NCBI GenBank assembly: GCA_951812625.1
Contig: CATOSP010000001.1
Location: 473,378-537,377 of the forward strand
Length of the DNA stretch: 64,000 nt
DNA from: an uncultured Dehalococcoidia bacterium
GTDB taxonomy: Bacteria > Chloroflexota > Dehalococcoidia > Lucifugimonadales > UBA3495
Reading direction: 5' to 3'
The position numbers and the translations under genes are program-made. Below, one piece after another: positions 1-9,375 of this stretch (position 1 is its first letter; each line of letters starts with the position of its first letter). The notes below the pieces were generated by a model. That model was not told the origin of the DNA. It saw only the letters and a list, made by a program, of their open reading frames with translations, and made no database searches.

Positions 1-178
1 CCACGCTGGGGCCGTACTCGGCCATTGACATGAGGCTGGGGTGGTCCTTGTACGAGGGGTCCCGGTTCAGCCAGGATGAGACGCCGTCGACGTCGAATCC
101 CAGCATGGCAACGCATTGAATGTCTCCGGGCCAGATTCCGGCCATAACGGGGCCTCCATTGTTCAGGATGTGACGGAG

Positions 179-748
179 TTATGCAGTAGGAGGGGTAGGA
201 GTGCTTGCCCCGGCAATCTTCGTGACCTTTCGAGAGTGACTGACATCGTGGCCGGTTACCGGGCGCGCCTGCGACGCAAGGACTGTGGCTACAGCCGCAG
301 TGTAAATGTCCAGGGTTAAGAACTCCACTATAAAGGCTTCCTCCGGGTCAATCATGTGGACGATTGTGCCAACGTCTCCGGCCTTCAAGTCCCCACCGTC
401 AATGTCTGCGGTAACGTCCGCGGTAAGTACGACGCGGTCGAGTTCCTTGAGCATCTGCTGTTTTGCGTCCTGAAAAGGAACTGGCAAGGATTTCTCCTCA
501 GCCGTTATTCCAGCCCGGCAATCCAACTCGATTTTCCGTGCATGTTTGACGTCGTAGCCGGTCCCCGGACGCGCCTGCGACGCCAGTACCGTGGCCACCG
601 CAAGCGAGCTGCCGTCCAGAGCCGAAAATTCCACTTCAAAGGCTTCTTCCTGCCCATGAATATGGATGATGACGCCAACATCTCCAGCCTTCAACCCTTT
701 TCCCGGCATGTCCTCGGTGAGGACGATGTAGTCTTGCTCCTCCAGCAT
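179..748 (-). CDS. Protein with two tandem DUF4926-like domains
   Basis: ORF; two copies of L..D.VVLT.D....GLKAGDVGTIVHIHG..EAFEVEF..LDG....V.TVLASQ.RP. Confidence 0.75.
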   Translation of the reverse strand: MLEEQDYIVLTEDMPGKGLKAGDVGVIIHIHGQEEAFEVEFSALDGSSLAVATVLASQARPGTGYDVKHARKIELDCRAGITAEEKSLPVPFQDAKQQMLKELDRVVLTADVTADIDGGDLKAGDVGTIVHMIDPEEAFIVEFLTLDIYTAAVATVLASQARPVTGHDVSHSRKVTKIAGASTPTPPTA

Positions 749-751
749 TTG

Positions 752-1048
752 TTATTGCGTGTGTGAAAGGGTCGCGTCGAATGTGGGGTCGCGCCAAACA
801 ACCTTCGTGCGCCCCTGGACGTGATCGTATTCGTAGCGGACCACTGGGCGTACTTGAGAAGCTAAAACCGTAGTTACCGCCACTGTGTTGCCGCCCTGGT
901 CCGAAAACTCCACCTCAAATGCTTCGCCTTGCCCATGAACATAAACTATCGTGCCAGCGTCTCCGGCCTTCAACTTTTCCTGTTCTCCACCCGGTATATC
1001 CGCAGTAATGTCCTCAGTGAGAACGACGATGTCTATTTCCTTCAGCAT
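752..1048 (-). CDS. DUF4926-like protein
   Basis: ORF; same motif set as the neighbouring 179..748 protein. Confidence 0.75.
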   Translation of the reverse strand: MLKEIDIVVLTEDITADIPGGEQEKLKAGDAGTIVYVHGQGEAFEVEFSDQGGNTVAVTTVLASQVRPVVRYEYDHVQGRTKVVWRDPTFDATLSHTQ

Positions 1049-1051
1049 TCG

Positions 1052-1411
1052 TTACCTTTCTCTCGGATAAGCAGTGACAAATCTCGGAGTGTCGGAATCC
1101 TCCGGCAACATCCACACCGTCCACACTCGAGGATTACGGCCATCCGGCGTTTCAAGGAAACCATCCACCACGTACTTCATCCCGTATGGTGTTTCCTCAA
1201 TATCGACAACCTCGTTGGTAGCTGCGTGTACCACTAGTGCATCTGCGAAGACTCGCCATCGTGCAGGGGTAAATCCGAATCGAAGGAAGAAATCTGCTTT
1301 AGGCCCACCATATTCGTGCTCAGTGTCCAGCAGATAGTCCCGCGCTTTTTCGGGGGCTACCCTGGCCTGTTCCGCGTTGGGCAGCCGCGCCGGTATGCCT
1401 TCCGGGGGCAC
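1052..1411 (-). CDS. DUF6883-like protein
   Basis: ORF 119 aa; LPNAE.A.V...K..DYLL...H..GG.KA.FF...GF pattern typical of DUF6883, paired with DUF4926 genes. Confidence 0.65.
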   Translation of the reverse strand: MPPEGIPARLPNAEQARVAPEKARDYLLDTEHEYGGPKADFFLRFGFTPARWRVFADALVVHAATNEVVDIEETPYGMKYVVDGFLETPDGRNPRVWTVWMLPEDSDTPRFVTAYPRER

Positions 1412-1420
1412 TGGCGCCGG

Positions 1421-2710
1421 TCAGGCTGCCGGTATCAGGTCGAAGCCAGTATAGGGGCGCAGCACTTCCGGGATGACTACGGAACCGTCCGGTAGCTGGT
1501 AGTTCTCCAGTATGGCGATTATCACCCTGGGAAGGGCCAGGCCGGAGCCGTTCAGGGTGTGGGGCAACTGGGGACGGCCACGTTCCCCGGATGGCGATTG
1601 GGGACGGTAGCGGATGTTGGAGCGGCGCGCCTGGAAGTCGGTGCAGTTGGAGCAGGAGCTCACCTCCAGCCACTCCTGGCAACCCGCTGCCCAGACCTCG
1701 ATGTCGTATGTCTTGGCTGCGGCGAACCCCATGTCGCCGGTGCATAGCTGGATGATGCGGTAGACGAACCCCAACCGCTGGCAGACTTCCTCGGCGTCGG
1801 CAAGCAGCCGCTCAAGCTCGTTGTGGGATGTATCCGGCTCGACAAACTTGTACATTTCCACCTTGTTGAACTGGTGGACCCGCTTGATTCCGCGAGTGTC
1901 CCGGCCTGCTGCCGCCTTCTCGCGCCGGAAGCATGGCGTCTGGGCCACGTAGTACAGGGGCAGGCTGCCCGCCGGGATAATCTCGTCCCGGTACAGGTTG
2001 GTGATCGGCACCTCCGCCGTGGGGATGAGCCACAGGTCGTCCTCGTCGTCGTGGTACAGGTTGTCGGCGAACTTGGGCAGGTTGCCCGACCCTTCCATAA
2101 CGTCGCGTTTCACCACTGCCGGCAGAGCTATCTCAGTATAGCCGTGCTCGTTAGTGTGCAGGTCCAGCATCCAGGAAATCAGCGCCCGCTCCAGCTTGGC
2201 GGCGGGTCCTACCGTGGTGTAGAAACGGCTGCCGGCCAGCTTGGCGCCACGCTGGAAATCTATGATCCCAAGCTGTTCTCCGGTCTCCCAGTGGGGTCGC
2301 GGCGTGAAGTCGAGTTCCGGCGGCTCGCCGCTCTGCCGGACGATCAGGTTGCCCTCTTCGGTCAGTCCCCTGGGAACGTCCGGCAGGGGGATGTTGGGGA
2401 GTCCCAGCAGGATGGCATTAAGCTGTTCCTCGATGGAACGCGCTTCCTCTTCAAGGCGGCTGATGGTCTCCCCCACCTGCCGCATTTCCTGCACCACCTC
2501 CGGGGCAGGCTCCTGTCCGGAGCTGCGGGCCTGGCCCACCTCCCGGCTGACCTGGTTGCGGCGGGCGCGAAGCTCGTCGCTCTGGGTAACGGCCTGGCGG
2601 CGGCGCGCGTCGAGTTCCAGTATTTCATCCAGGGGATCATCCTCGCCGCGGGACTGGAGGGCCGCTTTCACCATGTCCGGGTCGCGGCGAATGAGTTCTA
2701 TCGAAAGCAT
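1421..2710 (-). CDS. serS: Seryl-tRNA synthetase
   Basis: Full-length ORF; N-terminal coiled coil and class II motifs (TAEVPITN, FRREKAAAGRDTRGIKRVHQFNKVEMYKF). Confidence 0.97.
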   Translation of the reverse strand: MLSIELIRRDPDMVKAALQSRGEDDPLDEILELDARRRQAVTQSDELRARRNQVSREVGQARSSGQEPAPEVVQEMRQVGETISRLEEEARSIEEQLNAILLGLPNIPLPDVPRGLTEEGNLIVRQSGEPPELDFTPRPHWETGEQLGIIDFQRGAKLAGSRFYTTVGPAAKLERALISWMLDLHTNEHGYTEIALPAVVKRDVMEGSGNLPKFADNLYHDDEDDLWLIPTAEVPITNLYRDEIIPAGSLPLYYVAQTPCFRREKAAAGRDTRGIKRVHQFNKVEMYKFVEPDTSHNELERLLADAEEVCQRLGFVYRIIQLCTGDMGFAAAKTYDIEVWAAGCQEWLEVSSCSNCTDFQARRSNIRYRPQSPSGERGRPQLPHTLNGSGLALPRVIIAILENYQLPDGSVVIPEVLRPYTGFDLIPAA

Positions 2711-2873
2711 CTTGAGTCTCGGATCCTCAGCCCGCGTGCCGGCCGGTATGCCGGCGCGGGGCGACGTTGTCAGTGTCGTTTGCCCATCATGTTCCAGGGT
2801 GATAGAGTCAAGTATACCCCTTTTGTATGGCCTTTTGGCGCGGGCAGGCGCGGCTTGGGAATCAAGGAGGGAG

Positions 2874-3224
2874 ATGCTAACCCACGAACACGTTCAGACC
2901 GCACGGGACTTCCTGGAAGCCTCGGACCGGGAGTTCGCGGACGGAGACTATCTGCAAGCCTCGGAGAAGCTATGGGGCGCCGCCGCCCACGCGCTCATGG
3001 CGGCAATGCAGGAACGGGGTTGGTCCGGCACGTCCCACCGGTCATTGGCGTTCTCTGCCGAGCGGCTGACCAGGGAGTATGACGACCCTGCAATCAGGGC
3101 TGGGTTTGTAGCCGCCGACAGGTTTCACCGCAACTTTTGCCATGACTTCATGGAAGATTACGACTTTGATATGGGCCGCCCGATAGTCCGTGATTTCGTG
3201 GAGCGGGTGCTGGCGTTGGAGTAG
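2874..3224 (+). CDS. PaREP1/HEPN-like protein
   Basis: 116 aa from ATG 2874 after GGAGG; A..FLEASDREFADGDYLQASEKLWGAAAHA pattern. Confidence 0.7.
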   Translation: MLTHEHVQTARDFLEASDREFADGDYLQASEKLWGAAAHALMAAMQERGWSGTSHRSLAFSAERLTREYDDPAIRAGFVAADRFHRNFCHDFMEDYDFDMGRPIVRDFVERVLALE

Positions 3225-3277
3225 GAAAGCAATCTCCTCTCACCCCAGCCCTCTCCCTTAAGGAAGAGGGAGACCGG

Positions 3278-4828
3278 TCAGGGGAGGCGGCGCATCTGGG
3301 GGAACAGCACCACGTCGCGGATGGAGGGCTGGGACGTGAGCAGCATCACAAGGCGGTCAATCCCCATGCCTAGGCCGCCCGTGGGCGGCATACCGTACTC
3401 CATGGCAAGCAGGAAGTCCTCGTCGGTGCGGTCCACTTCCTCGTCCTCATATCGGGCGCGGACCTCTTCCTGGGCCTCGAACCGCGCCCGCTGCACCGCC
3501 GGGTCGTTCAGCTCCGTATAGGAGTTGGCAATTTCCATCCCGGCAGCGAAGGCCTCGAACCGTTCCACGTACCCCGGAGCTCCGGGCTTGGCCTTGGCCA
3601 GTGGAGACATTACCTCGGGGTAGTCCATCAGGAACGTCGGCTGGACCAGGTGCGGCTCCACGAAGGTGGACAGCAGCTTGTCGATCAGCCGCCCACGGCT
3701 CTCCAGGGGAGCGACCTCCAACCCCATCTCCCTGGCCTGCGCGGACAGAGAAGCGTCGTCGGGATAGTTGTCGATGTCGATTCCGCTGTGCTTCAGCAAC
3801 TCGTCCCGCAGTTGGACCCTGCTCCACGGCGGGGCAAAGTCGATTATGTCCTCTCCGTGGGGCACCCGGGTCGTGCCCAACACGTCCAGGGCAATCCCGG
3901 AGACCATCGACTCGACCATCTCCATCACGTCGTTGTAGTCGGCGTAAGCCTCGTAGCTTTCCAGCAGCGTGAACTCCGGGTTGTGGTCCTGGTCGATGCC
4001 CTCGTTGCGGAAGACCCGGCCCAACTCGTAGACCTTGTCGAACCCGCCGATGATCAGGCGCTTGAGGTAAAGCTCGGTGGCGATGCGCAGGTAAAGCTCC
4101 TCGTCCAAGGCGTTATGGTGGGTGAGGAACGGGCGGGCGTGAGCGCCCCCGGCCACCGGCACCAGCACCGGCGTATCCACCTCCAGAAACCCCCGGTTGT
4201 TGAGGAAGTTGCGGATGCTGCTGACAATGCGGCTCCGCTGGACGAACACCGGCATCACTTCAGGGTTGGCGATCATGTCCAGGTAACGCTGGCGGTACCG
4301 CATCTCCACATCCCGGAGGCCGTGGTACTTCTCCGGCAGCGGGCGCATCCCCTTGCAGGTGACGGTGAGGCTGTGCGCGTCGATGGTCACCTGTCCCGTG
4401 CGGGTGCGGATCATTGCCCCGGCGACGCCAAGGTGGTCGCCCAGGTCCAGGTCCTTGACGAGGTCGAAGCCCTCGCCCAGGTTGTTCTGGCGCAGCAGCG
4501 CCTGGACCGTTCCCGAAGCGTCCTGGAGGTCAAGGAACGCCGCCCGACCCATCACGCGCATGGACACGATGCGGCCAGCCAGGGAGAGGTTGGAGATATC
4601 GGTCTCGGGCTGCTCGCCGTGCTCCAATTGGGGACGGACCCCATCCGCCGCTTCCCCACCGTCATCGCCACCCTGGGACTGCCGCTCAGCGGCCTCGAAG
4701 GCCGCGATGGCAGCGGCCGCGTCACAGGTGCGGTGGTAACGGGGAGGATAGGGGTCTATATGCCGTTCCCGTAGCCGGTCGAGCTTGCTCTGGCGGCTGG
4801 TCAGCAGGTCGTCTTGTCTGTCGGACAT
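3278..4828 (-). CDS. lysS: Lysyl-tRNA synthetase (class II)
   Basis: ORF; RFRNEGIDQDHNPEFT and GLGMGIDRLVMLLT motifs; start may be at 4852 or 4828. Confidence 0.96.
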   Translation of the reverse strand: MSDRQDDLLTSRQSKLDRLRERHIDPYPPRYHRTCDAAAAIAAFEAAERQSQGGDDGGEAADGVRPQLEHGEQPETDISNLSLAGRIVSMRVMGRAAFLDLQDASGTVQALLRQNNLGEGFDLVKDLDLGDHLGVAGAMIRTRTGQVTIDAHSLTVTCKGMRPLPEKYHGLRDVEMRYRQRYLDMIANPEVMPVFVQRSRIVSSIRNFLNNRGFLEVDTPVLVPVAGGAHARPFLTHHNALDEELYLRIATELYLKRLIIGGFDKVYELGRVFRNEGIDQDHNPEFTLLESYEAYADYNDVMEMVESMVSGIALDVLGTTRVPHGEDIIDFAPPWSRVQLRDELLKHSGIDIDNYPDDASLSAQAREMGLEVAPLESRGRLIDKLLSTFVEPHLVQPTFLMDYPEVMSPLAKAKPGAPGYVERFEAFAAGMEIANSYTELNDPAVQRARFEAQEEVRARYEDEEVDRTDEDFLLAMEYGMPPTGGLGMGIDRLVMLLTSQPSIRDVVLFPQMRRLP

Positions 4829-4851
4829 GTCGTCTGGAGGGCCGCGCCGCA

Positions 4852-5319
4852 CTAGGCGATGCTGACGATCTGGAGTCGTATCTTGCCGGAGGGTATGTTT
4901 ACCTCGGTAACGTCGCCGATCTTCCTGCCAAGCAAGCCCTTTCCGATGGGAGAGACGTTGGAGATCTTCCCCTGGGATGGGTCCGCCTCGGCGCTCCCGG
5001 TAATGCTGTATTGCAGCGACTTGCCGTCCTGGTTTTCGACGGTCACCGTGGAGCCGACTTCCACAACCCCGGTCTGACCGTGGTTGTCGTCGATTATCAC
5101 GGCGGTGTTGATCATGTTGTCCAGAGTGAGGATGCGGCCTTCGGTACGGGCCATCTCGTTCTTGGCATCCTCGTACTCGGCGTTGTTGACCGTGCCTCCC
5201 CTCTCGCGGGACTGGTGAAGCTGCTCTGCAACGGCGCGTCGCTCCACGGTGCGGAGGTGCTCAAGCTCCGCCTTCCGCTTTTCAAACTCTTCTCTGGACA
5301 GGTACGTGGGTTGAGTCAT
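4852..5319 (-). CDS. greA: Transcription elongation factor GreA
   Basis: YLSREEFEKRKAELEHLRTVERRAVAEQLHQSRERGGTVNNAEYEDAKNE..., SPIGKGLLGRKIGD. Confidence 0.95.
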   Translation of the reverse strand: MTQPTYLSREEFEKRKAELEHLRTVERRAVAEQLHQSRERGGTVNNAEYEDAKNEMARTEGRILTLDNMINTAVIIDDNHGQTGVVEVGSTVTVENQDGKSLQYSITGSAEADPSQGKISNVSPIGKGLLGRKIGDVTEVNIPSGKIRLQIVSIA

Positions 5320-5543
5320 GGCGGGTTCCTCCAGCCCTGCAAAGCACAATAGGGAAAATGCAATCCAGGCGGCTGCCCTTCCCTAACAAGATTGTATTCC
5401 TACGGTACGTCATTGTCCAGTTTTGCAGCAGCTAGTTGTTGGGCAGGTTGATTCCAAATCAAAAGACAAACGGGAGCTGCTCCCTTTATGCGATGCTGTA
5501 TCCAAGCTTTGGGCCTTGCCATCGGGCCTTTATGCCTTAGGCT

Positions 5544-5915
5544 GTGGAGATTAGAATGAATATGCAACCACACAGAATCATCTCGGCTGACGGCAGGGAG
5601 CGGACCCTTTCCCGGCATATGCTGATTAGGCCCCATCAAGGGATAACCCCCAGACAGGTGGAGCACGTGTTGGACCATTGGGTTATCCGGGGTATAAAGA
5701 CCGACCAGGACGGGACCCAGAGCCGGATTTATCTGGGTTTTGTTCCTGGAGAACAGATAATGAGGAGAGTGGTCGTATCTATGGATAACAACACCATAGT
5801 GACGGCCTTCCACGACAGGAACGCCACCAGGAATTGGAACAGGGGCAATCGCGATTACTTCGCCGACCGATACACAGAATTGGAGGAGCGCAATGGAACT
5901 GCAGGGCCACTATGA
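5544..5915 (+). CDS. DUF4258-like putative toxin
   Basis: ORF 123 aa overlapping a DUF2283 ORF; VEHVLDHWVIRG....RIYLGFVP....RRVVVS.DN.TIVTAFHDR. Confidence 0.5.
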   Translation: MEIRMNMQPHRIISADGRERTLSRHMLIRPHQGITPRQVEHVLDHWVIRGIKTDQDGTQSRIYLGFVPGEQIMRRVVVSMDNNTIVTAFHDRNATRNWNRGNRDYFADRYTELEERNGTAGPL

Positions 5916-6270
5916 CAGGGAAGTAGACCTTCTGGCCATCTGGTCCGACCAGAAGGAAGCGACCGGGGCCACTGCGGATTGCGATGCACATCTGGCGGTG
6001 TTCGTCGGCACTGAGGATGAACACAACATTGTTGGATTTGAGGTTATAGGAGGCGGTGGAGCTTATTTGCGGATGGAAGAGGGGTATGACGCAGAAGCCG
6101 ACACGCTCACTATTGGAGAAACCGCCAGCGACCCGTCCCTGATTACGGAAAACGGAGACCTTGTCGCACACTGGCGATTGGACAAGACAGGCCAGAACAA
6201 TTTTATGGACCCTATTGGAGTTACCATGCGAAGGGCTAAGGATACCCTAACTCGGGTGAAGATACTCTGA
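5893..6270 (+). CDS. DUF2283 domain protein
   Basis: HYDREVDLLAIW... and GYDAEADTLTI; overlaps upstream ORF by 23 nt. Confidence 0.65.
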   Translation: MELQGHYDREVDLLAIWSDQKEATGATADCDAHLAVFVGTEDEHNIVGFEVIGGGGAYLRMEEGYDAEADTLTIGETASDPSLITENGDLVAHWRLDKTGQNNFMDPIGVTMRRAKDTLTRVKIL

Positions 6271-6660
6271 GTTTTCCAGGTCATTTTTCCAGGTCATATA
6301 GTAAAGGTCTGTGGTCCCGACCATTGCTGCCGCCGTTGACAAATTTCCCTGACCTGATTAAAGTCTCCACTGAAAACGTCGCTCCATACCGCCGTGCCGG
6401 TCGGCGCGGCCTCTGAGGACCCGTCTCTCGAAGTGCTTACGAGCCTGCACATACCAGCCTTGGTCCCAGGCAAGGGCTTCACTTGAGCGGAGTCCTGTGG
6501 GGCCTTGAATGGTTGGCGGTCCCAGCGCGTCTTCTCCGGCTAACGCCGGACCCCCGCTGCCCGTAGCTCAATCCCCGGCCGCTTCCCTCTTTGCCCCCAG
6601 GTATGCCGTTGGAATGCCAAATCATTACCAGCGTTCGCCCATCCGTGCGGCGTCCGGCTA

Positions 6661-7581
6661 TTGGGGCAAGAAGGGAACTACTGCATGTTTCGACTACCGG
6701 CCTTTATCGCATTGGCCCTCGGGGCCATCCTGCTGCTGGCGCTTCCGGCAATTGCCTGCTCCTCTGCTGAAGAGACCTCAACCCTCAAAATCGGCGGCAT
6801 TCCCGACCAGGACATCGCCCGCCTGGCCCGGCGGTATGCCGTGTTCGCCGAGTATATGACCACGGAGCTGGGCGTGCCGGTGGAGTACGTGCCCAGCGTT
6901 GACTATGCCGCGGTTGTCACCTCATTCACCCAAGGGGAGATTCACCTGGCGTTCTTCGGCGGTTTGACGGGGATCCAGGCCCGGTTGCAGAACCCCGGGG
7001 CACAGGCCATCGTGCAGCGGGAGTACGACGGGAGTTTTCATTCCAAGCTCGTGCGCCGCGCCGACCTCGACATCAACTCGCTGGGAGACCTGAAGGCCCA
7101 GGCCGGAGACCTGACCATCACATTCGGCAGTGAAAACTCCACATCCGGCCACCTGATGCCCCGGCACTTCCTGGTTGCGGCCGACATCGACCCGGACGAG
7201 GACTTCCGGAGTCTTCCCAACTTTTCCGGTTCTCACGACCTGACCTGGAAACTGGTCGAGGACGGGTCCTTCGACGTGGGCGCCCTCAGCGACGTTGTGT
7301 GGGACCGGGCGGTGGGCGAGGGCAAGGCCGATGAGTCCCGGGTGCAGGAGTTCTACACCACCCCGGCCTATTTCAACTACAACTGGACCGTTCGCCCGGA
7401 CCTGGATGAGACATACGGGGAGGGATTCACGGCCAAGGTACAGCAGGCGCTTCTGAATCTGAACCCGGATGAGCACGGGGAGATCCTGGACCTCTTCAGC
7501 ACCGAGAAGTTCATTGTGACCAATAACGAGAATTACCAGCCACTGGAGGATGTAGCCCGCAGCCTGGGGATGTTCCGGTGA
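6661..7581 (+). CDS. PhnD-family ABC transporter substrate-binding protein (putative selenate type)
   Basis: IGGIPDQDIARLARR, EYVPSVDYAAVVTSFTQGEIHLAFFGGLTGIQARLQ, FGSENSTSGHLMPRHF, NFSGSHDLTWKLV; lipobox-like LPAIAC; start TTG 6661 or ATG 6685. Confidence 0.85.
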   Translation: MGQEGNYCMFRLPAFIALALGAILLLALPAIACSSAEETSTLKIGGIPDQDIARLARRYAVFAEYMTTELGVPVEYVPSVDYAAVVTSFTQGEIHLAFFGGLTGIQARLQNPGAQAIVQREYDGSFHSKLVRRADLDINSLGDLKAQAGDLTITFGSENSTSGHLMPRHFLVAADIDPDEDFRSLPNFSGSHDLTWKLVEDGSFDVGALSDVVWDRAVGEGKADESRVQEFYTTPAYFNYNWTVRPDLDETYGEGFTAKVQQALLNLNPDEHGEILDLFSTEKFIVTNNENYQPLEDVARSLGMFR

Positions 7582-8444
7582 TTGGCAGGAACGGCAAGAA
7601 CCCCCAAGCCGAGGGGCGGATTCCACTGCCACAAGCCAGCCGGGAAGATGGCCTGGGGCCGGACCCCGCGATCGTGGTGGCTGAGGGCATCTGCAAGAGC
7701 TACCCTAGTATAAGGGCCCTGTCGCCCCTGAGCTTCAACATCCTGCCGGGGGAGAAGGTCGCCCTGGTGGGACCCAGCGGCAGCGGCAAGACCACCCTGC
7801 TGTACCTGCTGGCCGGGATTCTCCAGCCCGATGAAGGCGTACTGTCCATCGACGGGCGCCCGATGACGTCGGTGCGGCCGGGCAGGGAACTGTCGCAGCT
7901 TGTCGGGCTGGTCCACCAGCAATACGACCTGGTGCCCCACCTGTCGGTTCTGCACAACGTCCTGGCGGGCCGGCTGGGCCAGTGGGGGCTGCTGCGGTCG
8001 GTCATTTCCCTGGTCTGGCCGAGAGACAGGCAGATGGCGGAAGAGGCGCTGGCCCAGATGGGGATCGGCGACAAGGTGAACGAGCGCACGTCCCATCTCT
8101 CCGGCGGGGAGTTGCAGCGGGTGGCCATTGCCCGGCTGATGATGCAGTCGTCCCGGATAATCCTGGCGGACGAGCCGGTGTCGTCCCTGGACCCGGCCCG
8201 CGCCGAGGGTCTTCTGGGGCTGCTGACCGACCTGGTCCGCGGGTCTGACGGGAATGATGGAAAGACGCTGATAGCCAGTATGCACTCGCCCTACCTGATA
8301 CGGAAATACTTCTCCAGGGTGATTGGGCTGCGCGAGGGCGTTCTCCAGTTCGACATGCCCTCGTCGGAGATGACCGATGAGGTATCGGACCGGCTGTATG
8401 ACCTGGAGCAGCCGGAACCGGCGTTATGGGGAGTGGGTAACTGA
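7578..8444 (+). CDS. ABC transporter ATP-binding protein (PhnC-like)
   Basis: Walker A GPSGSGKTT, signature LSGGELQRVAIAR, Walker B IILADEP; overlaps upstream stop. Confidence 0.93.
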   Translation: MIGRNGKNPQAEGRIPLPQASREDGLGPDPAIVVAEGICKSYPSIRALSPLSFNILPGEKVALVGPSGSGKTTLLYLLAGILQPDEGVLSIDGRPMTSVRPGRELSQLVGLVHQQYDLVPHLSVLHNVLAGRLGQWGLLRSVISLVWPRDRQMAEEALAQMGIGDKVNERTSHLSGGELQRVAIARLMMQSSRIILADEPVSSLDPARAEGLLGLLTDLVRGSDGNDGKTLIASMHSPYLIRKYFSRVIGLREGVLQFDMPSSEMTDEVSDRLYDLEQPEPALWGVGN

Positions 8445-8589
8445 GAACGCCACCCCAACGTCTGTGGGGCCGTGGTCCAATACCGGCGTTCTCAGCACGA
8501 GAGCGGGGGTCCCATCCTCCCCTCTCCTTCCTCCCCATCATCTTCGCGCCAACATGCCGGCCGGAACGTTGGTCTAAAGGCAGTCCTGG

Positions 8590-9375
8590 GTGATGAGGGT
8601 CCTGGAGAGCAGGCGTCTGCTGACCCTGATACTGTTCGCCGCCTTCGCCTGGAGCCTGTCCGGGGTTGACTGGCTCGGGCCGATGGTGCACACGGGCGGC
8701 CCGCAATCGCTTCTCCGGTTCATCCAGGCACTGTTTCCCCCGGAACTGTCCCCCGCTTTCCTGAAGCTGACCCTGGCCGCCTCCTTCCAGACCCTGGCCT
8801 ACTCGGTGGCCGCCATCACCGTAGCCGTCCTGGTCGCCGTGCCCATGGGACTGCTGGCATCGGGCGTCGCGGCCCGGTCGGCCAGGACCGGGTTGCCCGC
8901 AGCGGTGGCTGCCCGGTTTCTGCTGGGCGCGATCCGGTCCGTTCACGAACTGGTCTGGGCGGTGCTGTTCGTTTACGCGCTGGGGCTCTCCTCAGCGACG
9001 GCGATTCTGGCCCTGGCCCTGCCCTATGCCGGAATCCTGGGCCGGATATATGCCGACCTGCTGAACGACGTTCCCGAGGAGCCGTTGCGGGCGCTCCGTG
9101 CCTCCGGGGCGTCACCCTTCCAGGTGTTCCTCTTCGGGCGGCTGCCGATGGCCTTCCCCGACATGCTCAGCTACTCCTTCTACCGCTTCGAGTGCGCCAT
9201 CCGGTCGGCGGCTATCCTTGGGTTTGTGGGTATTCCGGGACTGGGGTATCAGATACAGCTTTCCCTGCACGACATCCTGTTCGACCAAGTATGGACGCTG
9301 CTGGTTGCCCTGGTGTTCCTGGTGGTGGCCGTGGACCTGTGGAGCACCCGTGTCCGCCGGGACCTTGTATCGTGA
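8590..9375 (+). CDS. ABC transporter permease (PhnE-like)
   Basis: Multiple TM segments; EPLRALRASGASPFQVFLFGRLPMAFP loop. Confidence 0.9.
   Translation: MMRVLESRRLLTLILFAAFAWSLSGVDWLGPMVHTGGPQSLLRFIQALFPPELSPAFLKLTLAASFQTLAYSVAAITVAVLVAVPMGLLASGVAARSARTGLPAAVAARFLLGAIRSVHELVWAVLFVYALGLSSATAILALALPYAGILGRIYADLLNDVPEEPLRALRASGASPFQVFLFGRLPMAFPDMLSYSFYRFECAIRSAAILGFVGIPGLGYQIQLSLHDILFDQVWTLLVALVFLVVAVDLWSTRVRRDLVS

Noticed and set aside
1823-3082. Plus-strand 419-aa ORF antisense to serS
   Set aside because: High-GC antisense frame; the minus strand encodes a clear seryl-tRNA synthetase.
3650-4774. Plus-strand 374-aa ORF
   Set aside because: Antisense of lysS, no independent support.
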